DNA of 64,000 nt from contig NZ_SNYI01000001.1 in NCBI RefSeq assembly GCF_004362865.1, positions 620,001-684,000 on the forward strand, written 5' to 3'. This document shows positions 18,445 to 26,812 of the stretch, one piece after another. The notes under the pieces are model-generated. The model worked only from the letters and a program-made list of their open reading frames with translations, was not told the origin of the DNA and searched no databases. Within the stretch, counting starts at the first letter, position 1, and each line of letters opens with the position of its first letter. The stretch comes from Zeaxanthinibacter enoshimensis (GTDB lineage: Bacteria > Bacteroidota > Bacteroidia > Flavobacteriales > Flavobacteriaceae). A program made the position numbers and the translations under genes.

Positions 18445-18452
18445 TAGTTTTG
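18445..18452 (+). promoter_or_regulatory. Promoter -7 element for the ferredoxin reductase gene
   Basis: TAGTTTTG fits the flavobacterial TAnnTTTG -7 element and ends 16 nt before the ATG at 18469. No clear TTG is present at the expected -33 distance, so the call is tentative. Confidence 0.4.
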
Positions 18453-18468
18453 CAAGAAATTTGAGAAA

Positions 18469-19518
18469 ATGGTTGATTTTCATCCTTTAGAAGTGACGCA
18501 GGTAAAAAGCCTGACTCCAGATTCTGTCGCGATAACCTTTGGTGTGCCCAAGGAACTGGTGCAGACCTTCAATTTTACCGCCGGGCAATATATTACCATC
18601 AAGAAAGAAATACGTGGGAAAGAGCTGAGAAGACCTTATTCTATTAGTTCTTCCCCCAAGAAGGACACGCTTACCATTGGAGTAAAGCAAGTGGATAAAG
18701 GAGGTTTTTCTGCTTATGCGAATCAAAAGATCAAAGCAGGAGATGTCCTGGAGGTACTACCTCCCCAGGGTAGGTTCATTTTTAAACCAGGTGCAGAACC
18801 AAAAAATATTATGGCCTTTGCTGCGGGCAGCGGTATCACTCCCATTATGAGTATTGCCCGCTCTGTCCTTGAAAGCAACCCCAGGAATACGATGGTATTA
18901 CTTTTTGGGAATAAATCGTACAAGGATACCATGTTCTATACAGACCTGGTAAAACTTCAACTCGAGTACCCGGATCGTTTCTTCCTGTATTTCACCCTGA
19001 CCGAAACCAGGGAAGAAGATTCCCTTTTCGGCCGGATAGACACCGCCAATGTGAACTACGTCTTAAATAACAAGCACAAGGATACGGATTTTGACGACTA
19101 TTACATCTGCGGCCCGGAACCGATGATCAACCTGGTCACAGAGATCCTTACCGAAAAGGAGATCGAGGAACACAAGATCCATTTTGAGCTCTTCACGACT
19201 ACCGAGATCAGTGATGAAATGCCAGAAAAAGTAGATGGTAAAACCAAGCTGTCTGTCGTATTGGATGACGAGGAATTTGAGTTGGAAATGGATAAGAATA
19301 CCAAGGTTCTGGATGCGGTTCTCAAAGAGAACATCGATGCTCCTTATTCCTGCCAGGGTGGAGTTTGCAGTACGTGTATTGCCAAGGTAACCGAAGGCTC
19401 TGCAGAGATGGTAAAGAACCAGATCCTTACCGACGGGGAGATCGCTGATGGTTATATCCTGACCTGCCAGGCACACCCGACAAGCCAGGTGCTTAAAATA
19501 GATTACGACGACGTATAA
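18469..19518 (+). CDS. Ferredoxin--NADP reductase-like flavoprotein with C-terminal 2Fe-2S domain
   Basis: The 349-residue protein has three modules: an FAD-binding barrel with RRPYSISSSP (about residue 50), an NAD(P)-binding domain with FAAGSGITPIMSI and CGPEPM, and a C-terminal plant-type ferredoxin domain with APYSCQGGVCSTC and a fourth Cys in LTCQAHP. This is the arrangement of PaaE-like and related oxygenase reductases. It should pass electrons from NAD(P)H through FAD and 2Fe-2S to a protein partner such as an oxygenase or desaturase. No phenylacetate genes are nearby, so the partner is unknown. It stands alone between a promoter-like site and a strong terminator. Confidence 0.88.
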   Translation: MVDFHPLEVTQVKSLTPDSVAITFGVPKELVQTFNFTAGQYITIKKEIRGKELRRPYSISSSPKKDTLTIGVKQVDKGGFSAYANQKIKAGDVLEVLPPQGRFIFKPGAEPKNIMAFAAGSGITPIMSIARSVLESNPRNTMVLLFGNKSYKDTMFYTDLVKLQLEYPDRFFLYFTLTETREEDSLFGRIDTANVNYVLNNKHKDTDFDDYYICGPEPMINLVTEILTEKEIEEHKIHFELFTTTEISDEMPEKVDGKTKLSVVLDDEEFELEMDKNTKVLDAVLKENIDAPYSCQGGVCSTCIAKVTEGSAEMVKNQILTDGEIADGYILTCQAHPTSQVLKIDYDDV

Positions 19519-19553
19519 CAGTAAACTACTATAGCTTTTATTACAGACCAGCT

Positions 19554-19596
19554 GGTCGGTTCTCCTGGAAAAAACAGGGAAACCGGCCTTTTTTTT
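19554..19596 (+). terminator. Rho-independent terminator of the ferredoxin reductase gene
   Basis: Arms 19554-19567 and 19575-19588 pair over 14 positions with one mismatch and two G-U pairs around a 7-nt A-rich loop, followed by eight T (19589-19596). It starts 35 bp after the stop codon. Confidence 0.88.
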
Positions 19597-19764
19597 GCTC
19601 TTTACCCGGGATTGGGGCAGCTGGGCCGAAAATTACTGATTGTATATTTACACCGGAGTTACTGGAACAGACCAATAAGTCGGTTTACACGCATGGGTTA
19701 GTTATTATAGTTCGTGGATTCATTTTTCCTCTTAAATTTATAGGAAACTCTTATTGGCCGTCAC

Positions 19765-21606
19765 ATGAGCCTTGAAATAGCACTGATCTTCATAATCATC
19801 CTAGGGATCATTATCCTCTTCGCCTTTGAGGTGTTTCCAGTAGACAAAATTTCCTTTTGTCTTATCGGAACTTTGCTGCTACTGGGACTAGTCACACCGG
19901 ATGAAGCGATAAGCGGCTTTTCCAACAGGGCCACCATCACTATACTATGCCTGATGATCATAGCTGTAGCCCTGGAGCAAAACGGGGTCATCACCTGGAT
20001 GGCTAACGGCTTAAAGCGGGTAAAGAACTGGCCGATCTACTTTATAATCCCCCTGTTTATGCTGATTACCGGGAGTATTTCTGCATTTATCAGTTCTACT
20101 GCAGTGGTGATCGTTTTTATCAAGATCATCACCGAACTTTCGGAAAAGTACCAGATTTCAGAAAGCAGGTTATTATTGCCAATTTCCTTTTCCAGCATCC
20201 TGGGCGGGAGCTGTACCCTGATGGGAACCTCGACCAACCTCATCGTGAACTCTCTCTATATCACCCGTACCGAGGAGCGGATCGGCTTCTTCGAATTTTC
20301 CTGGATGGGCATCATCTTCCTCGTCATTGCCATCGTGGTGATCACCGTACTCCATAAGGTACTTCCTGCATCGACGGATAAGAACCTGGAGGACCAGTAC
20401 GACCTTGATAATTACATCCTCACCCTGGAGATCGCTCCAGATTCGGCCCTTGTTGGCCAGGCAATACGGGATACCCCTTTTAAAGATGAAGATCACCTTA
20501 CCCTGCTAAAGCTCAGCCGGAAAGGCCGTGATAAGAATATACTGGCAGGGAATATCAGATTGCAACCAGGGGACCGCATAAAACTATCCTGTGACCTTGC
20601 GCACCTTATGCGGTTAAAGAACAGTAAGGATTTCCTGATAGCCCCGGAGGAAGAGGTGGTCATGGAAGGAAGCACGACAAAGATCAAACAGGTGGGGAAG
20701 GCCGATAAGGATAAAACCTCCGTGGAACCGGGGGAGATCCTCCTGGTAGAGATCATGATGCTTCCCGGGGCACGGTTCCTCGAGAAAACCCTGAAAGAGG
20801 TGCGAACCATCCTCGCCAATATTGCCACGCCAATTGCTATAAAACGAAGACAGCGCAGGGTATTCCGTACAGACAGGTTGTTACGCTATAATGTTAACCC
20901 GACCTACTTACGTGTGGGGGATCGCATCCTGGTGGAGATCGAAAAGGAAAAGATTAATGATCTTGAAGTATTTGACAATATCGCCATCCTGCAGCAGTAT
21001 GAGCCACCCCTGCACTCCGGCTACAAGCGCTGGTTGAGCCTGGCTATCCTGGGAGGGGTGGTACTTCTTGCGGCCAGTGGGGTCCTCCATATCCTGAGCA
21101 GCGCAATTACGGGCTGCCTGGCCCTCTTGTTGACTAATTGTATCACCCTGGAGAATGTATATAAAAAGATCAACTGGTCAGTTATTATTCTCCTCGCCGG
21201 AATGATTCCGCTGGGGGTTGCGATGCACAACACCGGTGCCGATGACTGGATCACGGGAAAACTTCTCGGGCTTATGCATGGGCAGGATTCCCTCGTTTCC
21301 ATCGGGTTGCTATTCCTGGTCACCATGCTCATCAGTGGGGTGGTTTCTAACAATGCCACAGCTATCATAATGACCCCGATAGCAATATCCCTGGCCTCCG
21401 GGATGGACCTCCCTATTAAGCCCTACGTGCTGGCGGTCATGTTCGCTTCCAATTTCAGCTTCTTCACCCCTGTGGGGTACCAGACCAACGCGCTGATCTA
21501 TAGTATGGGGCATTATAACTTCAGGCACTTCTTGATCCTCGGTGGAATTATATCGCTCTTACTCTGGCTGGTGGGTAGTTTTTTACTGAATACGATGATT
21601 CCCTGA
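19765..21606 (+). CDS. SLC13/DASS family permease with internal TrkA-C domains
   Basis: The 613-residue inner-membrane protein has the divided-anion/Na+ symporter layout: an N-terminal block of hydrophobic helices (1-205) with SSILGGSCTLMGTSTNLIVNS, a cytoplasmic insert (about 210-415) with two RCK_C/TrkA-C-like units (SALVGQAIRDTPFKDEDHL and GARFLEKTLKEVRTIL), and a C-terminal helix block (425-613) with VVSNNATAIIMTPIA and the second hairpin motif FFTPVGYQTNALIY. Such proteins import dicarboxylates, sulfate or other anions; the substrate cannot be read here. The last 24 bp overlap the convergent patatin gene. Confidence 0.88.
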   Translation: MSLEIALIFIIILGIIILFAFEVFPVDKISFCLIGTLLLLGLVTPDEAISGFSNRATITILCLMIIAVALEQNGVITWMANGLKRVKNWPIYFIIPLFMLITGSISAFISSTAVVIVFIKIITELSEKYQISESRLLLPISFSSILGGSCTLMGTSTNLIVNSLYITRTEERIGFFEFSWMGIIFLVIAIVVITVLHKVLPASTDKNLEDQYDLDNYILTLEIAPDSALVGQAIRDTPFKDEDHLTLLKLSRKGRDKNILAGNIRLQPGDRIKLSCDLAHLMRLKNSKDFLIAPEEEVVMEGSTTKIKQVGKADKDKTSVEPGEILLVEIMMLPGARFLEKTLKEVRTILANIATPIAIKRRQRRVFRTDRLLRYNVNPTYLRVGDRILVEIEKEKINDLEVFDNIAILQQYEPPLHSGYKRWLSLAILGGVVLLAASGVLHILSSAITGCLALLLTNCITLENVYKKINWSVIILLAGMIPLGVAMHNTGADDWITGKLLGLMHGQDSLVSIGLLFLVTMLISGVVSNNATAIIMTPIAISLASGMDLPIKPYVLAVMFASNFSFFTPVGYQTNALIYSMGHYNFRHFLILGGIISLLLWLVGSFLLNTMIP

Positions 21607-22407
21607 GGATATCGACAGACTTTCTTCAAGTACAGAGATCGCATGTTCGTAGCCTATGCTGAAAGCAAGCTCAAGGCCTTTCCGGTCAAGAACTCCTATC
21701 TTATCCAGGCTTTCAGGTTCAAACAGCAGGTCACAACGCTTCATTTTCTTATGGTTGATGGCGTAGATCATTAAAGCAGTTGTCCTGTTCGCCAACTGGA
21801 GGGAAGAGCTGATCTCTTTTTTATCCAGCTCCCGGATTTTAGTCACATTACTCCCGATGAGGTAGTCGCAGGATGATAAAGGTTCTAATGGGAAATTATT
21901 CATGATGCCTCCGTCGGCATATAAGTACTCCCCGATCTGGACCGGGCTGAATACCGGTGGAAGTGCTGCAGAAGCCAGTAGGGCCTGGATCAGCGGTCCG
22001 CTTGAGAAAACCTCGGCAGTTCCCTTTTGCAGGTTGGTAGTGGTGACGAAAAGTTCTTTCTCCAGGGATTCAAATGTATCCTGGGGGAAAAAAGTTCTGA
22101 ACACTTTATAATACCTATCGGTATCTAATAATCCAGGTTTCTGAATGGTCAGGTAATGGTAACTGAACAGGGAAGTACTCTTAAAAAAATTCCGAATGGT
22201 ATCATTGTCTTTGCCAGCGGCATATAAGGCCCCAACCAGGGCTCCTGCACTGGTTCCTGATATCATATCTACGGATATGCCGTACTCGTCCAGCGCTTTT
22301 AGAAGGCCCACGTGGGCAAGCCCGCGCACTCCCCCGCCGGAAAGCACCAGCCCCACCTTTTTACATTTCAAATTCTCCAGTGTCAATGCATTTTGTTCCT
22401 TCCTCAT
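21583..22407 (-). CDS. Patatin-like phospholipase
   Basis: The 274-residue protein is a serine lipid acyl hydrolase of the patatin / RssA type. The oxyanion-hole motif GGGVRG is at residues 24-29, the nucleophile elbow GTSAG at 51-55 (Ser53), and the dyad Asp165 in DGG. No signal peptide or beta-barrel part is present, so it is probably cytoplasmic or membrane-peripheral rather than a secreted PlpD-type enzyme. It shares its first base with the end of the hypothetical gene at 22407 and its 3' end overlaps the SLC13 gene by 24 bp. The lipid substrate is unknown. Confidence 0.9.
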   Translation of the reverse strand: MRKEQNALTLENLKCKKVGLVLSGGGVRGLAHVGLLKALDEYGISVDMISGTSAGALVGALYAAGKDNDTIRNFFKSTSLFSYHYLTIQKPGLLDTDRYYKVFRTFFPQDTFESLEKELFVTTTNLQKGTAEVFSSGPLIQALLASAALPPVFSPVQIGEYLYADGGIMNNFPLEPLSSCDYLIGSNVTKIRELDKKEISSSLQLANRTTALMIYAINHKKMKRCDLLFEPESLDKIGVLDRKGLELAFSIGYEHAISVLEESLSISSGNHRIQ

Positions 22408-22772
22408 TATTCCATCCGCTCTATAATATCGCGTAACATTTCCATCTGGAATGCCCCGACAAATGGGTTGTCCGGGGAACCATTGGAAAGGATCAGGTAA
22501 AACCCTAGCTTAGAAACCCTCCATTCCCGTGTAGTCTGGTGTTCCAGCAGGTCTACTTTGTAGTAATACCGGAAGTGTTTCTTGCTGTCAATTCCCAGGC
22601 TCTTACAAACCGTAAGGGCTCTCCTGAGCGCGAGGTTGATCTCCTCTTCATCCTCAAAACCATAGCGCCTGAGCTGGTTGGTACTGTAGGTGAGCCCACT
22701 GTAATCCAGCGCCTCCTCGAAAGCATCGAGTATAGCCATTTTCCTAAGATCGTATTGAGTGATGATCTTCAT
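22407..22772 (-). CDS. Conserved-looking hypothetical protein, 121 aa
   Basis: I do not recognise the family. The 121-residue protein is soluble, acidic and mixed alpha/beta, with an N-terminal helix (KMAILDAFEEALDYSGL), a helical middle (EEEINLALRRALTVCKSLGI) and a C-terminal part with WRVSKLGFYLILSNGS and VGAFQMEMLRDII. No signal or membrane segment is visible. It lies 2 bp after trxA and shares a base with the patatin gene, so it is co-transcribed in the dnaJ-like, trxA, unknown, patatin run. Normal coding structure and tight spacing support a real gene. Confidence 0.75.
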   Translation of the reverse strand: MKIITQYDLRKMAILDAFEEALDYSGLTYSTNQLRRYGFEDEEEINLALRRALTVCKSLGIDSKKHFRYYYKVDLLEHQTTREWRVSKLGFYLILSNGSPDNPFVGAFQMEMLRDIIERME

Positions 22773-22774
22773 AG

Positions 22775-23074
22775 TTACATAGCGTTATTAATTTTATCCA
22801 CTATCGCTTTCTTATCCAGGACACCCGATGTTCTCCACAATATTTCTCCTCTCCTGAAGAGGATCATGGTAGGGACTCCCCTGACCTGGAACCGCGAAGC
22901 CAGCTCCTGGTTTTTATCCACATCGATCTTAAGGATCCTTGCCTTTCCGGCCATTTCTTTCGCAACGTCCTGTAATATTGGAGCCAGCATTTTACAAGGT
23001 CCGCACCAGTCAGCATAGAAATCAACCAGCACCGGTTGTTCCGAATTTACCAAGGTGTTAAAATTCCCTTTCAT
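22775..23074 (-). CDS. trxA: Thioredoxin
   Basis: The 99-residue protein is a canonical thioredoxin with active site WCGPCK (Cys24 and Cys27) and the cis-proline segment RGVPTMILF. It has no signal peptide, so it reduces protein disulfides in the cytoplasm. It lies 12 bp after the DnaJ-family gene, a sensible pairing of protein-folding functions. Confidence 0.95.
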   Translation of the reverse strand: MKGNFNTLVNSEQPVLVDFYADWCGPCKMLAPILQDVAKEMAGKARILKIDVDKNQELASRFQVRGVPTMILFRRGEILWRTSGVLDKKAIVDKINNAM

Positions 23075-23086
23075 TATTCATCAGTT

Positions 23087-24013
23087 TTAGTCGAACGTAT
23101 TTCTCAGTTTTTCGAGGATCGATCTTTGTTCTTCGGTCAGGTTTTGGGGCAATTTAACCGATAAGGTGGCGAAAAGATCTCCGTATTGACCGGCTTTTCC
23201 ATATTTCGGCATCCCTTTTCCTCTGAGTCGCAGGGTTTGTCCATTCTGGGTTCCGGCTTTAAGATTCATCTGCACTTTACCACTGATGGTTGGGATCTCC
23301 TGTTTTCCTCCCAGCAGCGCCTTGAAAAGATCGACCTCAACATTCATATAGAGATCATCTCCACGTCTTTCATAAACCGGGTGCTCCTGTACATCGATGT
23401 TTACATAAAGATCACCCGCCTGGCCCTGGGAACCTTTCTGACCCTTTCCTTTGGCTCTCAGCTGCAGCCCCGAATAGGCCCCGGGTTTGATCTTTAACTT
23501 TATGGATTTCCCCTCTACATCGAGCATTCTCTGGGTACCGTGATAGGCTTCGTTTAAACTGATACTGACTGTCCCGGATACATCTGCTCCGGGACGCGCA
23601 TAGGTTCTTCCCCTTTGCCGGCCACCACCGCCGAAAAAACTTTCGAAGATATCAGAGAAATCACCTCCTGAATAAGCTCCGCCAAAAGGATCTCCCTGGG
23701 CGTGCTGCCCGCTGTACTGTTGCTGATATTGCCTGCGCTGTTCACGCATCTTCATGAATTCGTCATAAGAACTCCCTGATTGCTGGAATTGTTCCCAGTC
23801 TGATCCAAGGGTATCGTATTGCTTTCGTTTCTCGGCGTTTCCAAGCACCCCGTAAGCTTCAGATATGGCTTTAAAACGTTCTTCTTTTGCCTTATCTCCT
23901 TTGGTCTTATCCGGATGATATTCCGTTGCAAGTTTGCGGTAGGCCTTTTTTATCTCTTTCTCAGAGGCCGACCTGCTTACTCCCAGCTCTTGATAATAAT
24001 CTTTGTGCGCCAT
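23087..24013 (-). CDS. DnaJ-family co-chaperone, CbpA-like (no zinc finger)
   Basis: The ATG at 24013 ([12 protein letters not shown]) gives 308 residues; a GTG at 24031 would add six residues outside the J domain. The J domain (1-70) has the HPD motif in [10 protein letters not shown] and stimulates Hsp70 (DnaK) ATPase. A Gly/Phe/Gln-rich linker follows (about 80-135, with [10 protein letters not shown]). The C-terminal substrate-binding domains I and II (140-300) follow directly, without the four CxxCxGxG zinc repeats of DnaJ, so it is of the CbpA type. It heads the run with trxA. Confidence 0.92.
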   Translation of the reverse strand: MAHKDYYQELGVSRSASEKEIKKAYRKLATEYHPDKTKGDKAKEERFKAISEAYGVLGNAEKRKQYDTLGSDWEQFQQSGSSYDEFMKMREQRRQYQQQYSGQHAQGDPFGGAYSGGDFSDIFESFFGGGGRQRGRTYARPGADVSGTVSISLNEAYHGTQRMLDVEGKSIKLKIKPGAYSGLQLRAKGKGQKGSQGQAGDLYVNIDVQEHPVYERRGDDLYMNVEVDLFKALLGGKQEIPTISGKVQMNLKAGTQNGQTLRLRGKGMPKYGKAGQYGDLFATLSVKLPQNLTEEQRSILEKLRNTFD

Positions 24014-24031
24014 GGATGTATCAGTTAGCAC

Positions 24032-24564
24032 CCTCTAATTTCAGGTCTTTATCCCATATATATTGCCTTAATTGACGGATGTTTTATCGCATTTTATAAA
24101 GCTTCTCCCCTTATGTCGTGACTATCTCGCTACAGGGTATCTACGCTTGAAATTACAAAAATTAGCGCTGTTTACGATGGGGTATTACATGATTTAAATC
24201 ATTCCGGGCTACGGGCAACCAACGGTTCATCCCAGCAGGGAGACCAGGGTATAGAAAAGGTAACCGCTGTACAGCAGACAACAGGCAGCGATAACATAAA
24301 ATATCTTCTTCATAGCAAAATATGATTTCAGGGGCAAGTCAATAACAAATAGTGTACCGAAAAGTGTAGTATACCTGTCCAAATCTCGCGTTACAGGATT
24401 GGGATAAATCATAGTATATATACCAGCAGGGTGTTAAAATAAGCATGACTGGTAATTAATTTGTCCGGTCTGCGACCAAACCTATTGATGGTTTTTATCG
24501 TAAGTTTACAGGCTTACCACCAGAGTAGGTATTGAGCAACCACAGTTACAAAACCTGATATATT
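24032..24564. other. 533-bp intergenic region
   Basis: This stretch separates the divergent dnaJ-like and AhpD-like genes. Apart from a possible 28-residue membrane peptide on the minus strand (24227-24313) I see no gene, tRNA or strong terminator. A short inverted motif GGTCTGCGACC at 24467-24477 is about 90 bp before the AhpD-like start and shares the 9-mer CTGCGACCA with the region before the TetR gene (26124-26132), so it may be a regulator half-site. Confidence 0.6.
24227..24313 (-). CDS. Possible 28-residue single-span membrane peptide
   Basis: The frame MKKIFYVIAACCLLYSGYLFYTLVSLLG starts with two lysines and is otherwise one hydrophobic helix, which is the form of known small inner-membrane peptides. 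The frame extends upstream to a longer 61-residue reading, but the added part has no protein-like character. No clear Shine-Dalgarno is visible. It may be chance. Confidence 0.3.
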   Translation of the reverse strand: MKKIFYVIAACCLLYSGYLFYTLVSLLG

Positions 24565-24900
24565 ATGGCGAATTCATATTACGATCCGGCGGATCTCAGA
24601 AAATTTGGAAAAATCACCGAATGGAGTGAAGAACTGGGAACAAAGTTCTTTGATTATTACAGCAAGGTGTTTGAAGAAGGTGCGTTATCTGCCCGTGAGA
24701 AATCATTGATTGCACTGGCTGTTGCCCACGTGGTAAAGTGCCCTTACTGTATAGACGCATATACCAAGGATGGCCTGCAGCGTGGAATTACCAAGGAGGA
24801 GATGATGGAAGCGGTTCATGCAGGAGCCGCCATAGAGAGTGGGGCTACCCTGGTCCACGGGGTGCAGATGATGAACAAATACAACAAATTATCAATGTAA
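24565..24900 (+). CDS. AhpD-like carboxymuconolactone decarboxylase family protein (arsenosugar-associated)
   Basis: The 111-residue all-helical protein belongs to the carboxymuconolactone decarboxylase/AhpD superfamily. The redox motif is CPYC (in VVKCPYCIDAYTK), with a conserved His in VAHVVK and the downstream HAGAAIESGATLVHG. It should act as a small disulfide/peroxidase-like enzyme. The gene is followed after 40 bp by arsS, and such AhpD-like genes are regular partners of arsS in arsenosugar loci, so I read it as that accessory protein. The detailed reaction is not established. Confidence 0.85.
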   Translation: MANSYYDPADLRKFGKITEWSEELGTKFFDYYSKVFEEGALSAREKSLIALAVAHVVKCPYCIDAYTKDGLQRGITKEEMMEAVHAGAAIESGATLVHGVQMMNKYNKLSM

Positions 24901-24940
24901 ATAAGAGCCCGGAATTTCAGCCGGGACAAAAATCAAGATT

Positions 24941-25996
24941 ATGGCCACCAAGTCACTGAAAGCCAGGCACAACGAACTGGCTGCCACAGACCGGCAACTG
25001 GACATCCTTAACGGGGGTATTTTTAAAGAGGGAAGATTACCTTATTTTAAAGATAAGCTTGCAAAAACAGGCCATTTCCCGCTCCGTCCAAAAAAACTGG
25101 AGATACTGCAGATCAACGTGGGATACATGTGTAACCAGGTCTGCCAGCATTGTCATGTAGATGCAGGACCGGACCGGAAGGAGATCATGACCCGGGAAAC
25201 CATGGAACAATGCCTGGAAGTGATCAGGAATACGGGGGCTCATACCCTTGATCTTACCGGGGGTGCCCCGGAGATGAACCCGGATTTTCGTTGGTTCGTG
25301 GAAGAGGCCTCTAAGGCAGGAATCAAGGATTTTATCGTAAGATCTAACCTTACTATTATCCGGGCAAATAAGAAATATCACGATCTCCCTGAATTCTTTA
25401 GAAAACACAATGTACACGTAGTTTCCTCCATGCCTCACTATACCCGGGGCAAAACGGACAAACAGCGGGGGGATGGAGTTTTTGACAAATCCATCCAGGC
25501 ATTAAAAGACCTCAACGCAGTTGGTTATGGTATGCCCGGCAGCGATTTGCGTTTAGACCTGGTTTACAATCCTTCGGGCGCATTCCTTCCCGGTGACCAG
25601 GAAGCGATGGAAAAAGATTTTAAAAAAGCCCTCGATGAAGATTTCGGGATACAGTTCCATAATCTGTTCGCGATCACGAACCTGCCTATCGCCAGGTTCC
25701 TGGATTATCTCCTGGCTTCGGAAAATTACGAGGACTATATGTATTCACTGGTAGAAGCATATAACCCGGCAGCCGTTGAGAATGTCATGTGTACAAACAC
25801 CATCTCTGTCAGTTGGGATGGCTGGTTATATGACTGCGACTTTAACCAGATGCTGGGGCTGAAGGTTGACAGTAAAGTGAAACATATTTCTGAATATAAC
25901 GAAGACCTCCTGAACAACCGGAATATCATCATTTCCCAGCATTGTTACGGCTGTACTGCCGGTGCCGGGAGCAGTTGCCAGGGAAGCGTAGCCTGA
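24941..25996 (+). CDS. arsS: Radical SAM protein ArsS (arsenosugar biosynthesis)
   Basis: The 351-residue radical SAM enzyme has the 4Fe-4S cysteine triad C64-x3-C68-x2-C71 in CNQVCQHCHVDAGP, the GGAPEMNP segment that binds SAM, and a C-terminal domain with CYGCTAGAGSSC. This matches ArsS, the partner of ArsM in making arsenosugars from arsenite. Some relatives carry selenocysteine near the C-terminal motif; here Cys codons are used throughout and the TGA at the end is a normal stop. No arsM is in the window. It forms an operon with the AhpD-like gene and is followed by a TetR gene. Confidence 0.9.
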   Translation: MATKSLKARHNELAATDRQLDILNGGIFKEGRLPYFKDKLAKTGHFPLRPKKLEILQINVGYMCNQVCQHCHVDAGPDRKEIMTRETMEQCLEVIRNTGAHTLDLTGGAPEMNPDFRWFVEEASKAGIKDFIVRSNLTIIRANKKYHDLPEFFRKHNVHVVSSMPHYTRGKTDKQRGDGVFDKSIQALKDLNAVGYGMPGSDLRLDLVYNPSGAFLPGDQEAMEKDFKKALDEDFGIQFHNLFAITNLPIARFLDYLLASENYEDYMYSLVEAYNPAAVENVMCTNTISVSWDGWLYDCDFNQMLGLKVDSKVKHISEYNEDLLNNRNIIISQHCYGCTAGAGSSCQGSVA

Positions 25997-26003
25997 CAAA
26001 ATG

Positions 26004-26034
26004 CACTTGGTCGGATAATATTTCCGACCAAGTG
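26004..26034. promoter_or_regulatory. Perfect 12-bp inverted repeat, likely TetR operator
   Basis: CACTTGGTCGGA (26004-26015) and its exact reverse complement (26023-26034) flank a 7-nt AT spacer. It starts 7 bp after the arsS stop and ends 157 bp before the tetR ATG. No T-run follows, so a terminator is less likely than an operator. The half TTGGTCGGA recurs at 26064-26072, and GACCAAA is found before the AhpD-like gene (24474-24480). Operator function is inference. Confidence 0.5.
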
Positions 26035-26191
26035 GTCGGTCTCTTCAGGCCTCCTCCCTGCATTTGGTCGGATTTCCTCCCATTGAACGAATATTTGCTT
26101 CTCTACATCCTAAAATCTTCTCGCTGCGACCAGATCGTGGGTTCTTTGTTATAGACTTAACGGTCTGTTTTGAACCCAAATCCCAAATCAA

Positions 26192-26806
26192 ATGGACAAG
26201 ACACTTAAACGCATGGCTACCATGCATCGTATGCAAGTCACAGGACTGGATCTATTCTACCGGAACGGGTATTTTAACACCAGTATTGATGACATCCTGA
26301 AAGCGCTCAACCTTTCCAAAGGCGCTTTTTATTACCACTTCGAATCCAAAGAAGATTTCTTTATAAGCATCATCCAGAACCTGGTGGTACAGAAGTTCTA
26401 CAGCCACATGATAGAACCGATAGAGGGACAGCAGGATCCATTGAATATTATCCTGAAAACCCTGGAGGATTCCCTGGAAACAGCAGAACACAACCAGTTT
26501 GACCAAGGCTTTATGCTGACCAATTTCATCGCGGAATTCAATGGAAAAAATCCGGAAGTGATGAAGTACCTGAAAGACATCTTCCAGATCTGGGAAGTAA
26601 ACCTTGTTTCCTTGCTGCAAAAAGGAAAATCGGACGGGTTCATCGCCAGGCATGTAGACAGTGAAGGAGTCGCGACCTACGTGATAGCTTCTTATACCGG
26701 TATCAGAACGATGATGGTGGAAGGAAATGCCAGTTCATTGAGATACCAGTATATACAGCAAATGCGCCAGTATTTCAAAACCCTGGCCCAGACAGAGATG
26801 GCCTGA
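26192..26806 (+). CDS. TetR/AcrR family transcriptional regulator
   Basis: The 204-residue protein has the N-terminal TetR helix-turn-helix (residues about 12-58: GLDLFYRNGYFNTSIDDILKALN, then LSKGAFYYHFESKEDFF), followed by an all-helical ligand-binding and dimer domain. It most likely represses its own gene and perhaps the arsS operon upstream or genes elsewhere. Inverted repeats with GGTCGG cores in the 195-bp region before it are the obvious candidate sites. The ligand is unknown. It is convergent with the GT9 gene with a 6-bp gap. Confidence 0.92.
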   Translation: MDKTLKRMATMHRMQVTGLDLFYRNGYFNTSIDDILKALNLSKGAFYYHFESKEDFFISIIQNLVVQKFYSHMIEPIEGQQDPLNIILKTLEDSLETAEHNQFDQGFMLTNFIAEFNGKNPEVMKYLKDIFQIWEVNLVSLLQKGKSDGFIARHVDSEGVATYVIASYTGIRTMMVEGNASSLRYQYIQQMRQYFKTLAQTEMA

Positions 26807-26812
26807 TCGCTA

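Noticed and set aside
19546-19557. Perfect 12-bp palindrome GACCAGCTGGTC as a possible TetR site
   Set aside because: It is part of the rho-independent terminator of the reductase gene (19554-19596), which explains it better.
24227-24412. 61-residue reading frame in the dnaJ/AhpD gap
   Set aside because: Only the last 28 residues look like a protein; the upstream part is not coding-like.
25990-25996. TGA at the end of arsS read as selenocysteine
   Set aside because: The C-terminal motif already uses cysteine codons, the TGA is at the expected protein end and no SECIS-like hairpin matches the bacterial form next to it.
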